Shown piece after piece: positions 7,707 to 12,704 of a stretch of DNA of 12,704 nucleotides. The first letter of the stretch is position 1; each line of letters begins with the position of its first letter. The notes under the pieces are model-generated. The model did not search any database and was not told the origin of the DNA. It saw only the letters and a program-made list of their open reading frames with translations. A program made the translations under genes and the position numbers. The DNA is from Desulfobacteraceae bacterium (GTDB lineage Bacteria > Desulfobacterota > Desulfobulbia > Desulfobulbales > Desulfobulbaceae): NCBI GenBank assembly GCA_022837185.1, contig JALHJD010000059.1, forward strand, positions 1 through 12,704, read 5' to 3'.

Positions 7707-8606
7707 TCACAGCTCCAGGAGTTGGCTATTGATGTCGATGGCCGCCGCCGCCCCCTGACCGGCGGCGATAATCGCCTGGGAGTGGCCAGTTTTCATCGCC
7801 CCGACGACATACAGGCCCGGCAGGGAGGATTCATTACTGCTCCCGGTGACGATCTTGAAATTCTCCCGGTCCCTGTCCAGGGGCAGGCCTGACAGAAATC
7901 CGTCGTTCAAGCCCCAGCCAAAGCTGGCCATTACCGCCCGGCAGGGGATGACCCGGTCATCGTCCAGCAGGACGCCCTCCAGCTCCTCTTCGCCCAACAG
8001 GGCGGCCGGCTGCCCTGAATAGACCCGGATCCCCTCCTCTTCCTCAATTATTTGCCGATCATCGGCCGGCAGATCAAAATCCGTCAGCAGCAGGGCGGTA
8101 TCGTCGGTATACATTTTTTTCATGCCCACAGCCAGACGGGCGGCGTTCAGGGAGTTGCCCATGACCAGCAATTTCCTGCCGGTGGTGAGATGCCCGTCGC
8201 AATCGACGCAGGTGTAGAACCCTTTGCCGAAAAAACGGCTGAGATTTCCCAGGTTCGGCAAATGGTCGACCGCCCCGGCTGAAACAATGACAAAGGGTGC
8301 CTGGTAGCAGGCTATCGCGGCGTGGACGGTAAAAACATCTTTTTTTTCCACCCTGGTGACAACATCCCTGACGATCTCGGTCCCGAAGCTCCGCGCCTGT
8401 TTAAGCCCGGTTGCCACCAGTTGCCGGCCCGATACCGCGTGCAGACCGAGATAATTGACGATGTGCGCCGCATGGGTGGTGCGGCCCCCGCCCCGGTCGA
8501 TGAGCAGCACCCTGCGGTTATAGCGCCCGAGATGAAGGGCCGCCTGCAGCCCGCCCGGGCCGGCCCCGATAATGATGCATTCGTATGTGCGCCTGGTCTC
8601 TTCCAT
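7707..8606 (-). CDS. Thioredoxin-reductase-like FAD-dependent oxidoreductase
   Basis: A 299-residue two-dinucleotide-fold flavoprotein of the thioredoxin reductase superfamily. The FAD-binding GAGPGG lies at 14-19. The redox pair is C133-x-x-C136 in CVDCDG, placed as in thioredoxin reductases (usually CATCDG), so dithiol chemistry is plausible. The second nucleotide domain is atypical: the GGGDSA-type motif reads GNSLNA (150-155) and the HRR..R NADPH signature is missing. The C-terminal FAD motif reads VVGAMKTGHSQ, without the usual GD aspartate. It may therefore use another electron donor, such as a ferredoxin domain of the ATPases downstream (inference). The start was chosen because the fold begins right after it; the ribosome site is weak. 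The frame is open 75 codons further up, with a cysteine-rich stretch. Confidence 0.85.
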   Translation of the reverse strand: MEETRRTYECIIIGAGPGGLQAALHLGRYNRRVLLIDRGGGRTTHAAHIVNYLGLHAVSGRQLVATGLKQARSFGTEIVRDVVTRVEKKDVFTVHAAIACYQAPFVIVSAGAVDHLPNLGNLSRFFGKGFYTCVDCDGHLTTGRKLLVMGNSLNAARLAVGMKKMYTDDTALLLTDFDLPADDRQIIEEEEGIRVYSGQPAALLGEEELEGVLLDDDRVIPCRAVMASFGWGLNDGFLSGLPLDRDRENFKIVTGSSNESSLPGLYVVGAMKTGHSQAIIAAGQGAAAAIDINSQLLEL

Positions 8607-9095
8607 GCCGCGTTCCGCTGCAAAGATTACGGTCAGAATTTTTGATCCGTCTTTCCGGTATACATACATGTACCATAAAAGCTCAGGAACATGAAAGGTG
8701 CAAAAGAGACGACTCCCATGCATTCGATTGCACGGCACTGCACCCACGCCTTCCCCGCAGGCTTCAGCGTGATTGCAGCGTCGGCACTCCACATGGCAGG
8801 ATCTGCAGGATTCATTGCGAATGAGAATCATATATATACAGAAAGTCGCTTTCCTACCCGTGACAATTTACCGCATGTACAAATTTGCCCCATCGGCTAA
8901 AGTCAATGTAGGCAAAAAAACAGCATGCCATATTCATTGGGACTGCGCCCTGCAGTTTCGAGATACTGAGCGCTGTTTCCAGAAAAACCGATTCCATATC
9001 AATTCTCTGCAGTGCACACCGCCGTTTCGTCCCCGGCATATTTCCGGCGGTCTAAACAGGAAGGGCGGATGGCGCGGCAGGCAGAAGGAGAAACC
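8607..9095. other. Divergent intergenic region between flavoprotein and cytochrome genes
   Basis: These 489 bases hold no gene I can support. They are less GC-rich than their surroundings and should contain the promoters of both flanking transcripts. A Fur-box-like sequence lies at 8817-8835 beside an alternating TA run (8831-8838). An 8-base palindrome TACATGTA lies at 8665-8672, inside a longer imperfect dyad (8657-8674) close to the flavoprotein start. No clear -35/-10 pair was found for the cytochrome gene. Short open frames here lack ribosome sites. Confidence 0.5.
8817..8835 (+). promoter_or_regulatory. Possible Fur box
   Basis: Aligned to the 19-base Fur consensus this site matches at 12 positions, including a core AATGAGAATCAT that differs from AATGATAATCAT at one base. 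It lies between divergent genes encoding, or leading to, Fe-S and haem proteins, where iron control would make sense. The right half matches poorly, so this is a candidate only. Confidence 0.25.
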
Positions 9096-9452
9096 ATGTT
9101 GAGTGGGAAAACAATTCCGGCCTGCATCATTGCAGGGATGCTCCTCTGTTCCCCGGCCCACGGGACCGACCACCTTTCCGAATCAAATTCCTGCACTCCC
9201 TGTCACGGCACCAATATCCGCAAAGTGCATGATTACGACTACACCATTCCCACGGATTGCGACATCTGCCACGCAACCCAGGGGAGCACCTGGTATCTCA
9301 ATTATATGTGCGCCGACTACCTGACGGCCGGCGGCGTGCCCATCGTGGAAATCGAGGCTGGAGCCTGGGTGCTGGATTTGCCGGAGTATTCGGATTTCAA
9401 TTTTGAATGCAAGGTCTGCCATGTCGGCCGCAACCCTGGACATCAGCAGTGA
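9096..9452 (+). CDS. Small secreted triheme c-type cytochrome
   Basis: A 118-residue protein with a signal peptide (hydrophobic about 8-20, likely cut after AHG at 23) and three CxxCH haem-attachment motifs: CTPCH (33-37), CDICH (55-59) and CKVCH (105-109). It should mature in the periplasm as a triheme cytochrome carrying electrons. Other histidines (H26, H45, H116) could be distal ligands. Between haems 2 and 3 lies a 45-residue stretch without haem motifs, rich in Trp, Tyr and acidic residues, with a lone C72. AAGGAG five bases before the ATG fixes the start; an in-frame ATG 28 codons upstream would spoil the signal peptide. I do not recognise a named family. Confidence 0.82.
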   Translation: MLSGKTIPACIIAGMLLCSPAHGTDHLSESNSCTPCHGTNIRKVHDYDYTIPTDCDICHATQGSTWYLNYMCADYLTAGGVPIVEIEAGAWVLDLPEYSDFNFECKVCHVGRNPGHQQ

Positions 9453-9470
9453 GGGACTGAAGACGGGAGA

Positions 9471-9528
9471 CAGGGGAAATGGGAGCAGCCCGGGGGCATC
9501 TCCGTCTGCTCGAGGTATCATTTCCCTG
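9471..9528. repeat. Two-tier inverted repeat between cytochrome and PilZ genes
   Basis: Outer arms CAGGGGAAATG (9471-9481) and CATTTCCCTG (9519-9528) pair over 10 bp with one bulged G. Inner arms GAGCAG (9483-9488) and CTGCTC (9506-9511) pair perfectly. It begins 19 bases after the cytochrome stop and may mark the 3' end of that transcript, though no T-run follows. Confidence 0.5.
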
Positions 9529-9536
9529 CATAATGC

Positions 9537-9560
9537 GTAAAAAAAGCGATGCATTTTTAC
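9537..9560. repeat. AT-rich hairpin before the PilZ gene
   Basis: GTAAAAA (9537-9543) and TTTTTAC (9554-9560) are perfect 7-bp arms around a 10-base loop. It ends 10 bases before the AAAGGAGG ribosome site of the PilZ gene, so it could affect translation or be a protein site on DNA. Confidence 0.35.
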
Positions 9561-9585
9561 CGCAAGGGAAAAAGGAGGTACAGTC

Positions 9586-10086
9586 ATGCTGAAACCGGAT
9601 GTGATGGGGTATGTGTTGTTTCTTCCCGCGTTTATCCTGTTTGTCTTCCCTCTCCTGTTCCTGCCGCTCCTCTTGCTCGGTGGGCGGCTGAACGCCGGGG
9701 TCCGGCTCCCCGCTGCAAAGACCGTGGCGGAGGATGCCCCGGATCCCTTCCCCGCGCATGACAAAAGGCAGTCCCCCCGGCAGGGGCTGGACGGGATCAT
9801 AGCCCTTGTTTCCGACGGCAGCGACTGCTGCCGGGTGTCGGTCAACGATATTTCGTCCAACGGCATATGTTTCGCCTGCTCCGGAAACAGGCTGAATCAG
9901 GATTCGGACAACCTGGGAGTGCTGTTGACCGGCGCAGGGAAAAGCATCCATATGCAGGTCAAACCGCAATGGAAACTGCGCCATGGCGCCGAGCAGGATA
10001 TCGGCGCAACCATAGTCGCCACGCTCGGCAACTGGCAGGAATTTGCCGACGGGTTCAAACAGTCACGCTCCATGCACGCCGGATAG
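9586..10086 (+). CDS. Membrane-anchored PilZ-domain protein (probable c-di-GMP receptor)
   Basis: A 166-residue protein with one strong N-terminal transmembrane segment (about 8-33), a proline-rich linker, and a cytoplasmic PilZ-like domain from about 58. Both c-di-GMP signatures are visible: RxxxR as R61-QSP-R65, and D/NxSxxG as D88-I-S90-S-N-G93, followed by a hydrophobic F. The PQW and DIG stretches (127-140) fit the later PilZ strands. Such proteins bind cyclic di-GMP and change the activity of envelope, motility or biofilm machinery; the partner here is unknown. The domain is diverged, with the pair C81-C82 in an early strand. AAAGGAGG lies seven bases before the ATG. It follows the cytochrome gene by 133 structured bases, so shared transcription is uncertain. 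Confidence 0.75.
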   Translation: MLKPDVMGYVLFLPAFILFVFPLLFLPLLLLGGRLNAGVRLPAAKTVAEDAPDPFPAHDKRQSPRQGLDGIIALVSDGSDCCRVSVNDISSNGICFACSGNRLNQDSDNLGVLLTGAGKSIHMQVKPQWKLRHGAEQDIGATIVATLGNWQEFADGFKQSRSMHAG

Positions 10087-10088
10087 AA

Positions 10089-10166
10089 CGTTCCCCTCCT
10101 CCGACCGGAGAAGAAAATAATGACCCGTTCCGCTGTCCTGGCCTTCGGGACCGGGGGAGGGGAACG
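10089..10166. repeat. Long 15-bp inverted repeat after the PilZ gene
   Basis: Arms 10089-10103 and 10152-10166 pair over 15 positions with one G-T wobble; the outer 11 are perfect (CGTTCCCCTCC/GGAGGGGAACG). The 48-base loop contains a smaller GTCC/GGAC hairpin. It starts three bases after the PilZ stop. No T-run follows, so it is not a standard terminator. Confidence 0.6.
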
Positions 10167-10167
10167 G

Positions 10168-10232
10168 TCTGCTCCCGCCTTTAATGCCCGTTTCCCGATG
10201 CAGGCTCAACAGTCCTTCGGGGCGGGAACAGA
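10168..10232. repeat. Second long inverted repeat, next to the first
   Basis: TCTGCTCCCGCC (10168-10179) pairs with GGCGGGAACAGA (10221-10232): 12 positions with one mismatch, loop 41 bases. It begins one base after the preceding inverted repeat ends and stops about 58 bases before the promoter of the kinase operon. Confidence 0.5.
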
Positions 10233-10289
10233 TACAATTCATTCCAACGGACAACACGAGGAATTTAGTCCCGGTGCATGATTCATCTG

Positions 10290-10298
10290 TGGTATAAT
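10290..10298 (+). promoter_or_regulatory. Extended -10 promoter for the membrane protein-kinase operon
   Basis: TGGTATAAT is a perfect -10 hexamer (10293-10298) with a TGn extension. No good -35 lies 16-18 bases upstream, as is common for extended -10 promoters or ones needing an activator. Transcription would start at about 10305, ahead of the ribosome site at 10334-10340. Confidence 0.45.
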
Positions 10299-10346
10299 TC
10301 CGACATGTATTACAGATGGATCCTGTTTCGAATAAGGCGGCTTTTG

Positions 10347-10841
10347 ATGACCGGCGGCGGGCGGACCGGCAGTGTCACGGTCTTTCTCATGGCCGCGCTC
10401 ATGGCGTCCGCATTCAATCCTCGGACCGTGTTCGCCCTGCAGACCCATGCAGCGCCGGAGGGTCTGTACGTGCATCAGGGGGCCCATCTATTCCTGATCT
10501 TTTCCCTGGCGGCCTTTCTGTTTTCCCTCCGCCGCTCCCGGCTTGAGACCGAGAAGGCCTGGCGTCTGTTGTCGTGGGGCGCCTTTCTGCTCATTCTCTG
10601 GAACGCCTGGGCATTTGCCGGTCATATTGCGGAAACCTTCCTCCCGGAATCCGTGTTCATCGTTCTGCCCGGCCGGACCGTCCCTGCGCTGGCGATGCAA
10701 TCCTGGCTGGAAGCGGCATATTATGTTTTGCAGATGGACCACCTCCTCTGCCTGCCGGCGCTGGTGTTTTTCTGCGCCGGACTGCGAAAACTCCACGCCG
10801 TTTTTCAGGAGAACGGCGGAACAAAGAGGGTCCGGTCATGA
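10347..10841 (+). CDS. Unknown membrane protein paired with a histidine kinase
   Basis: A 164-residue membrane protein that I cannot assign to a named family. It has an N-terminal signal or membrane segment (about 8-31, ending VFALQ), then three hydrophobic segments at about 47-62, 76-93 and 127-146. Histidines lie at or near the membrane segments: H43 and H47 (HQGAH), H93, and H132 (MDHLLC), with conserved-looking Trp and Cys residues. This is compatible with haem b binding or proton/quinone sensing, but is only inference. AAGGCGG six bases before ATG 10347 sets the start; an upstream in-frame ATG at 10278 would overlap the promoter. Its stop overlaps the kinase ATG (ATGA), so it probably works with the kinase as a sensory or accessory subunit. 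Confidence 0.7.
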   Translation: MTGGGRTGSVTVFLMAALMASAFNPRTVFALQTHAAPEGLYVHQGAHLFLIFSLAAFLFSLRRSRLETEKAWRLLSWGAFLLILWNAWAFAGHIAETFLPESVFIVLPGRTVPALAMQSWLEAAYYVLQMDHLLCLPALVFFCAGLRKLHAVFQENGGTKRVRS

Positions 10842-11935
10842 CTTTCTGGTCCCTTTCCCCCGTATGGATAATTGATTTTGCCGGCTCGCTCGGCATGATC
10901 ATCGTCTCCACCATGTGCCTCGCCACCACCAGGAAAATCATTCGCAAAGCCCCTGAAAATGCCCTGGCAAATTATCTGCTCTGGTTCACCGGGGCACTGT
11001 TCGCCTTTTCCGTTTCCCGCTCCGCCGGGCATATTCTCAAACATATCCTGTTCTTTTCCGGTCACTTTGACCTGTGGAAGCAATTATCCCCTATCAGCGG
11101 CTCCATCAACACCATTACCTTTGTGATTATCGGTTCGGTCACCCTCTATTTCGGACGGATGGAAACCATCATGAACCGGATGGCGAGGGACAGGGAGAAA
11201 ATCTCGTCCTTCAGCCGGGAACTGCTTGAACTGAACAAAGACATCGAATCAATTGTCTCGGAACGGACCCGGGTGGAAATGGCCCTGCGTTTTGCCCACG
11301 ATGTCCGGAATCCTTCCATGATCATCGGCGGCCTCGTCCGGCGAATGAAAAAAAACATTCCCGAGGGCAATCCTGAACTGAAAAAAATCGACCAGATACA
11401 GGAACAGGTCAAAAAACTGGAATCGCTGATTACCAAACTGGACCTGTCGGAAAAAAAGGGCAAGTGGAAATTTTCCGCCCTTGAACTGAGCGCTCTCGTG
11501 GAAGAAGCCATGGCCGCGGTGGCGGACGAGGCGGAGCGCAGGGGCGTCATCCTTTTCCTCGACCGGGCGCCGTCCCCCCTCACCTTTCAGGGAAACAGGC
11601 ACCTGGTCAAGATAGCCCTCATGCATGTTCTGCGCAACGCCATAGAAGCCTGCGGCAGCGGCGATACGATCCAGATCGTCACGGAAGCCGGAGAAAAAAC
11701 CGTTCTCGTCCGCATTGAAGACAACGGGCCGGGAATCCCCCCTGAAATGGTGCAACATATCTTTGAACCGTTTTTCACCACCGGCAAAGGAACAACCGGT
11801 ATCGGACTGCCCTATGTCAAGCAGATTGTTGAAGACCACAACGGTTCCATTGAGCTGGCAAGCAGCAGGGACAAAGGGACCTCGGTGGTCATAGTTTTTC
11901 CCCCGCTCCTGGGCGAACTGTCCCGGAAAGGTTGA
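10838..11935 (+). CDS. Membrane sensor histidine kinase (HisKA + HATPase_c), orphan
   Basis: A 365-residue kinase with three hydrophobic segments near the N-terminus (about 9-29, 46-62, 90-106), a coiled-coil linker (about 110-150), and a dimerisation/phosphotransfer domain with H154 in FAHDVRNPSMIIGG. The ATPase domain follows: N box HVLRNAIEA (N267), G1 DNGPGIP (295-301), F box FEPFF (309-313) and G2 GTTGIGLPYV (318-327). It should autophosphorylate in response to a membrane or redox signal and pass phosphate to a response regulator, none of which is encoded nearby. No PAS, HAMP or large periplasmic sensor is present, so sensing probably depends on its membrane helices and the overlapping upstream protein. 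ATG 10838 is chosen for the ATGA overlap and for the first membrane segment beginning right after it. Confidence 0.92.
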   Translation: MTFWSLSPVWIIDFAGSLGMIIVSTMCLATTRKIIRKAPENALANYLLWFTGALFAFSVSRSAGHILKHILFFSGHFDLWKQLSPISGSINTITFVIIGSVTLYFGRMETIMNRMARDREKISSFSRELLELNKDIESIVSERTRVEMALRFAHDVRNPSMIIGGLVRRMKKNIPEGNPELKKIDQIQEQVKKLESLITKLDLSEKKGKWKFSALELSALVEEAMAAVADEAERRGVILFLDRAPSPLTFQGNRHLVKIALMHVLRNAIEACGSGDTIQIVTEAGEKTVLVRIEDNGPGIPPEMVQHIFEPFFTTGKGTTGIGLPYVKQIVEDHNGSIELASSRDKGTSVVIVFPPLLGELSRKG

Positions 11936-11961
11936 AAAGCAGAAGAGATACTGCCCTTTTC
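11934..11961. terminator. Weak hairpin at the end of the kinase gene
   Basis: GAAAAGCAG (11934-11942) pairs with CTGCCCTTTTC (11951-11961) over 9 bp with a CC bulge and an 8-base loop. The T-run belongs to the stem, and no extra T-run follows. It may end the kinase transcript. Confidence 0.3.
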
Positions 11962-12052
11962 GATTGGGACGACGGGAAGAACAGAGCGGCGCGGTTTTGA
12001 GTCGCCGGCCGCCATTGGAGAGTACTGCTCACTCCAACCCAGCAAAGCTCCA

Positions 12053-12082
12053 ATCGAAATCGAAATCGGTATCGAAATCGAA
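12053..12082. repeat. Tandem hexamer repeat, ATCGAA x5
   Basis: Five six-base units in a row: ATCGAA, ATCGAA, ATCGGT, ATCGAA, ATCGAA, followed by AA. The middle unit differs at two bases. The first unit overlaps the CTCCAAT arm of an inverted repeat. No open frame with a ribosome site covers it. Confidence 0.8.
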
Positions 12083-12120
12083 AATTTCTCCGCCACACAG
12101 GTGAGCGCTTCGGGAGTCGC

Positions 12121-12167
12121 GCCCCCTCATCCGCCCCTTCGGAGCACCTTCTCCCCCAGGAGAAGGA
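12121..12167. repeat. REP-like palindromic element (double hairpin)
   Basis: The second hairpin is perfect: CCTTCTCC (12147-12154), loop CCCA, GGAGAAGG (12159-12166). Just before it GCCCC-TTC-GGAGC (about 12133-12145) forms a smaller hairpin with one mismatch. The order CCCTCATCCG, small hairpin, CCTTCTCC hairpin resembles widespread intergenic palindromic repeats of proteobacteria. Copy number cannot be seen from one window. Confidence 0.5.
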
Positions 12168-12248
12168 GATTGTAATATTTTCCCTCAGGCCGGGACGCAA
12201 CAGGGCAATGTTTCCAGCCAGGTTTCGATTGTTTGGCAGGGTGCCCAG

Positions 12249-12704
12249 TTACCCAGGCCCCCCCGACAGATCCCTGCGTACGGTTTTCCCGCACAGGGCT
12301 CTTCGGAGCCACTCGCTTTGCGCTGACCTCCTCAGAACAGTTGCAGCTGAGGCGATGGGCCGGTCTCTACGATATGCGGAAGGAATCGTATAGTGCTTGA
12401 GCATGTCCAGGAAGCCCTGCCAGTTGCAGCTGCGTTTCTGACTTCGACGATTTCGCCACTTGTACAACAGCTTCTTGAACTCACGATAGACCTCAAGCAA
12501 GCTCTCCATGTTTCCTCGCACTCCGTAATAGTTCCAGTACCCCTGGAGTTTGCTGCATAGCGTTGTCATTATCTTGCGTAGCGGCTTGTGCCGGTTCCTC
12601 TTGATCCATTCCGTGAAATTGGCGATCGAGGCCTGCTTCTTCCTTGGCGCCGTCCGGCGCTGGACTCCTGGTTTCCCGCTGCGTCGCTCGACCCAGCGAT
12701 ATTC
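12249..12704 (-). CDS. Group II intron reverse transcriptase/maturase, C-terminal part
   Basis: The frame is open from the right edge and gives the last 151 residues of an intron-encoded protein (partial, 5' end missing). The maturase (domain X/GIIM) region is clear: QRRTAPRKK near 15-23, LQGYWNYYGVRGN (53-65), LLYKWRNRRSQKRS (79-92), and WQGFLDMLKHY (95-105). It helps the intron RNA splice and reverse-transcribes it. No HNH endonuclease domain follows. The last 30 or so residues (from about 130, including CGKTVRR) are read from domain V and VI RNA, and the stop TAA lies in the loop of domain VI. Intron proteins normally stop before domain V, so the natural stop may have been lost or shifted. 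Confidence 0.82.
   Translation of the reverse strand, partial: EYRWVERRSGKPGVQRRTAPRKKQASIANFTEWIKRNRHKPLRKIMTTLCSKLQGYWNYYGVRGNMESLLEVYREFKKLLYKWRNRRSQKRSCNWQGFLDMLKHYTIPSAYRRDRPIASAATVLRRSAQSEWLRRALCGKTVRRDLSGGPG
12268..12301 (-). ncRNA. Group II intron domain V (catalytic hairpin)
   Basis: A 34-base hairpin on the minus strand starting GAGCCCTG and ending CAGGGATCT, with an upper stem TGCGG/CCGTA, a GAAAA loop and a two-base CG bulge on the 3' side. It carries the AGC catalytic triad at positions 2-4. One pair of the lower stem (G3 with A31) is a mismatch where G-U is usual. Confidence 0.8.

Larger units (their letters stand above)
11962..12230. other. Intergenic region between kinase gene and group II intron
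   Basis: No gene is supported in this stretch of about 270 bases. It holds inverted copies of ATTGGAG (12014-12020) and CTCCAAT (12048-12054), a hexamer repeat (12053-12082) and a REP-like double hairpin (12121-12167). On the minus strand this is the 3' exon side of the intron. Confidence 0.6.
12232..12704 (-). mobile_element. Group II intron, 3' part (runs off the window)
   Basis: On the minus strand the end of an intron-encoded maturase is followed by, and overlaps, a 34-base domain V (12268-12301) and a domain VI (12239-12262). Domain VI is a stem of ten positions with a GTAA loop; the single unpaired A, opposite G, at 12242 is the expected branch point. The 3' splice site should lie 7-11 bases further, near 12231-12235, and was not fixed exactly. 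The 5' part of the intron and most of the reverse transcriptase lie beyond the right edge. Known group II introns are retroelements that move by target-primed reverse transcription. Confidence 0.8.

Noticed and set aside
6749..7732. 327-codon plus-strand open frame opposite the intact ATPase
   Set aside because: It is antisense to a gene with complete P-loop and ferredoxin motifs, and shows no domain or ribosome site.
8793..8809. TGGCAGG...TGCAGG as a sigma54 promoter
   Set aside because: The GG and GC elements are two bases too close compared with the sigma54 consensus.
8691..8900. 69-codon plus-strand open frame in the divergent region
   Set aside because: There is no proper ribosome site, no domain, and it spans the probable regulatory sequences of both flanking genes.
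10574..10837. 88-codon N-terminal extension of the histidine kinase
   Set aside because: It overlaps the upstream membrane protein in another frame and has no domain; the ATGA overlap at 10838 is a better start.
12053..12082. Hexamer array as a CRISPR array or replication iterons
   Set aside because: The units are only six bases with no spacers, and no cas or rep gene is nearby.

Overview
The window looks like chromosomal DNA from a GC-rich, anaerobic or facultative bacterium, most likely a Desulfobacterota-type (former deltaproteobacterial) lineage. This is inferred from the gene mix, not from a marker gene: paired MinD-type ATPases with inserted 2[4Fe-4S] ferredoxin domains, a CxxCH multihaem cytochrome, a free-standing 'two-CW' cysteine protein, an NfeD/slipin pair and a group II intron. 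No rRNA, tRNA, CRISPR array or phage gene was seen.

Layout. Positions 100-2610 (minus) hold an intact HrpB DExH helicase with a TTG start. A 416-base gap with little in it leads to a small two-CW cysteine protein (3027-3341, plus). It converges on a minus-strand run of five genes, read from right to left: a thioredoxin-reductase-like flavoprotein (7707-8606), an intact ferredoxin/MinD ATPase (6686-7618), a second ferredoxin/MinD ATPase overlapping it by 4 bases and lacking the P-loop lysine (5814-6689), an NfeD membrane serine protease (4227-5660) and a slipin overlapping that by 4 bases (3469-4230). NfeD and slipin probably also have their own promoter.

A 489-base divergent region with a Fur-box-like sequence separates this run from a plus-strand group: a secreted triheme cytochrome (9096-9452), a membrane-anchored PilZ protein (9586-10086), then a membrane protein and a histidine kinase overlapping by 4 bases (10347-11935). 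The spacers in this group carry several long inverted repeats. The right end holds a hexamer repeat, a REP-like double hairpin, and the 3' part of a group II intron (maturase C-terminus, domain V, domain VI) that runs off the window on the minus strand.

How the parts may work together. The flavoprotein plus the two ferredoxin ATPases look like one redox or Fe-S module. NfeD and slipin are a known membrane protease/scaffold pair. The plus-strand group looks like envelope redox and signalling: a periplasmic cytochrome, a c-di-GMP receptor, and a histidine-bearing membrane protein coupled to an orphan kinase. The most interesting candidate for an undescribed system is the flavoprotein with its asymmetric ATPase pair; its function is not established by the sequence.
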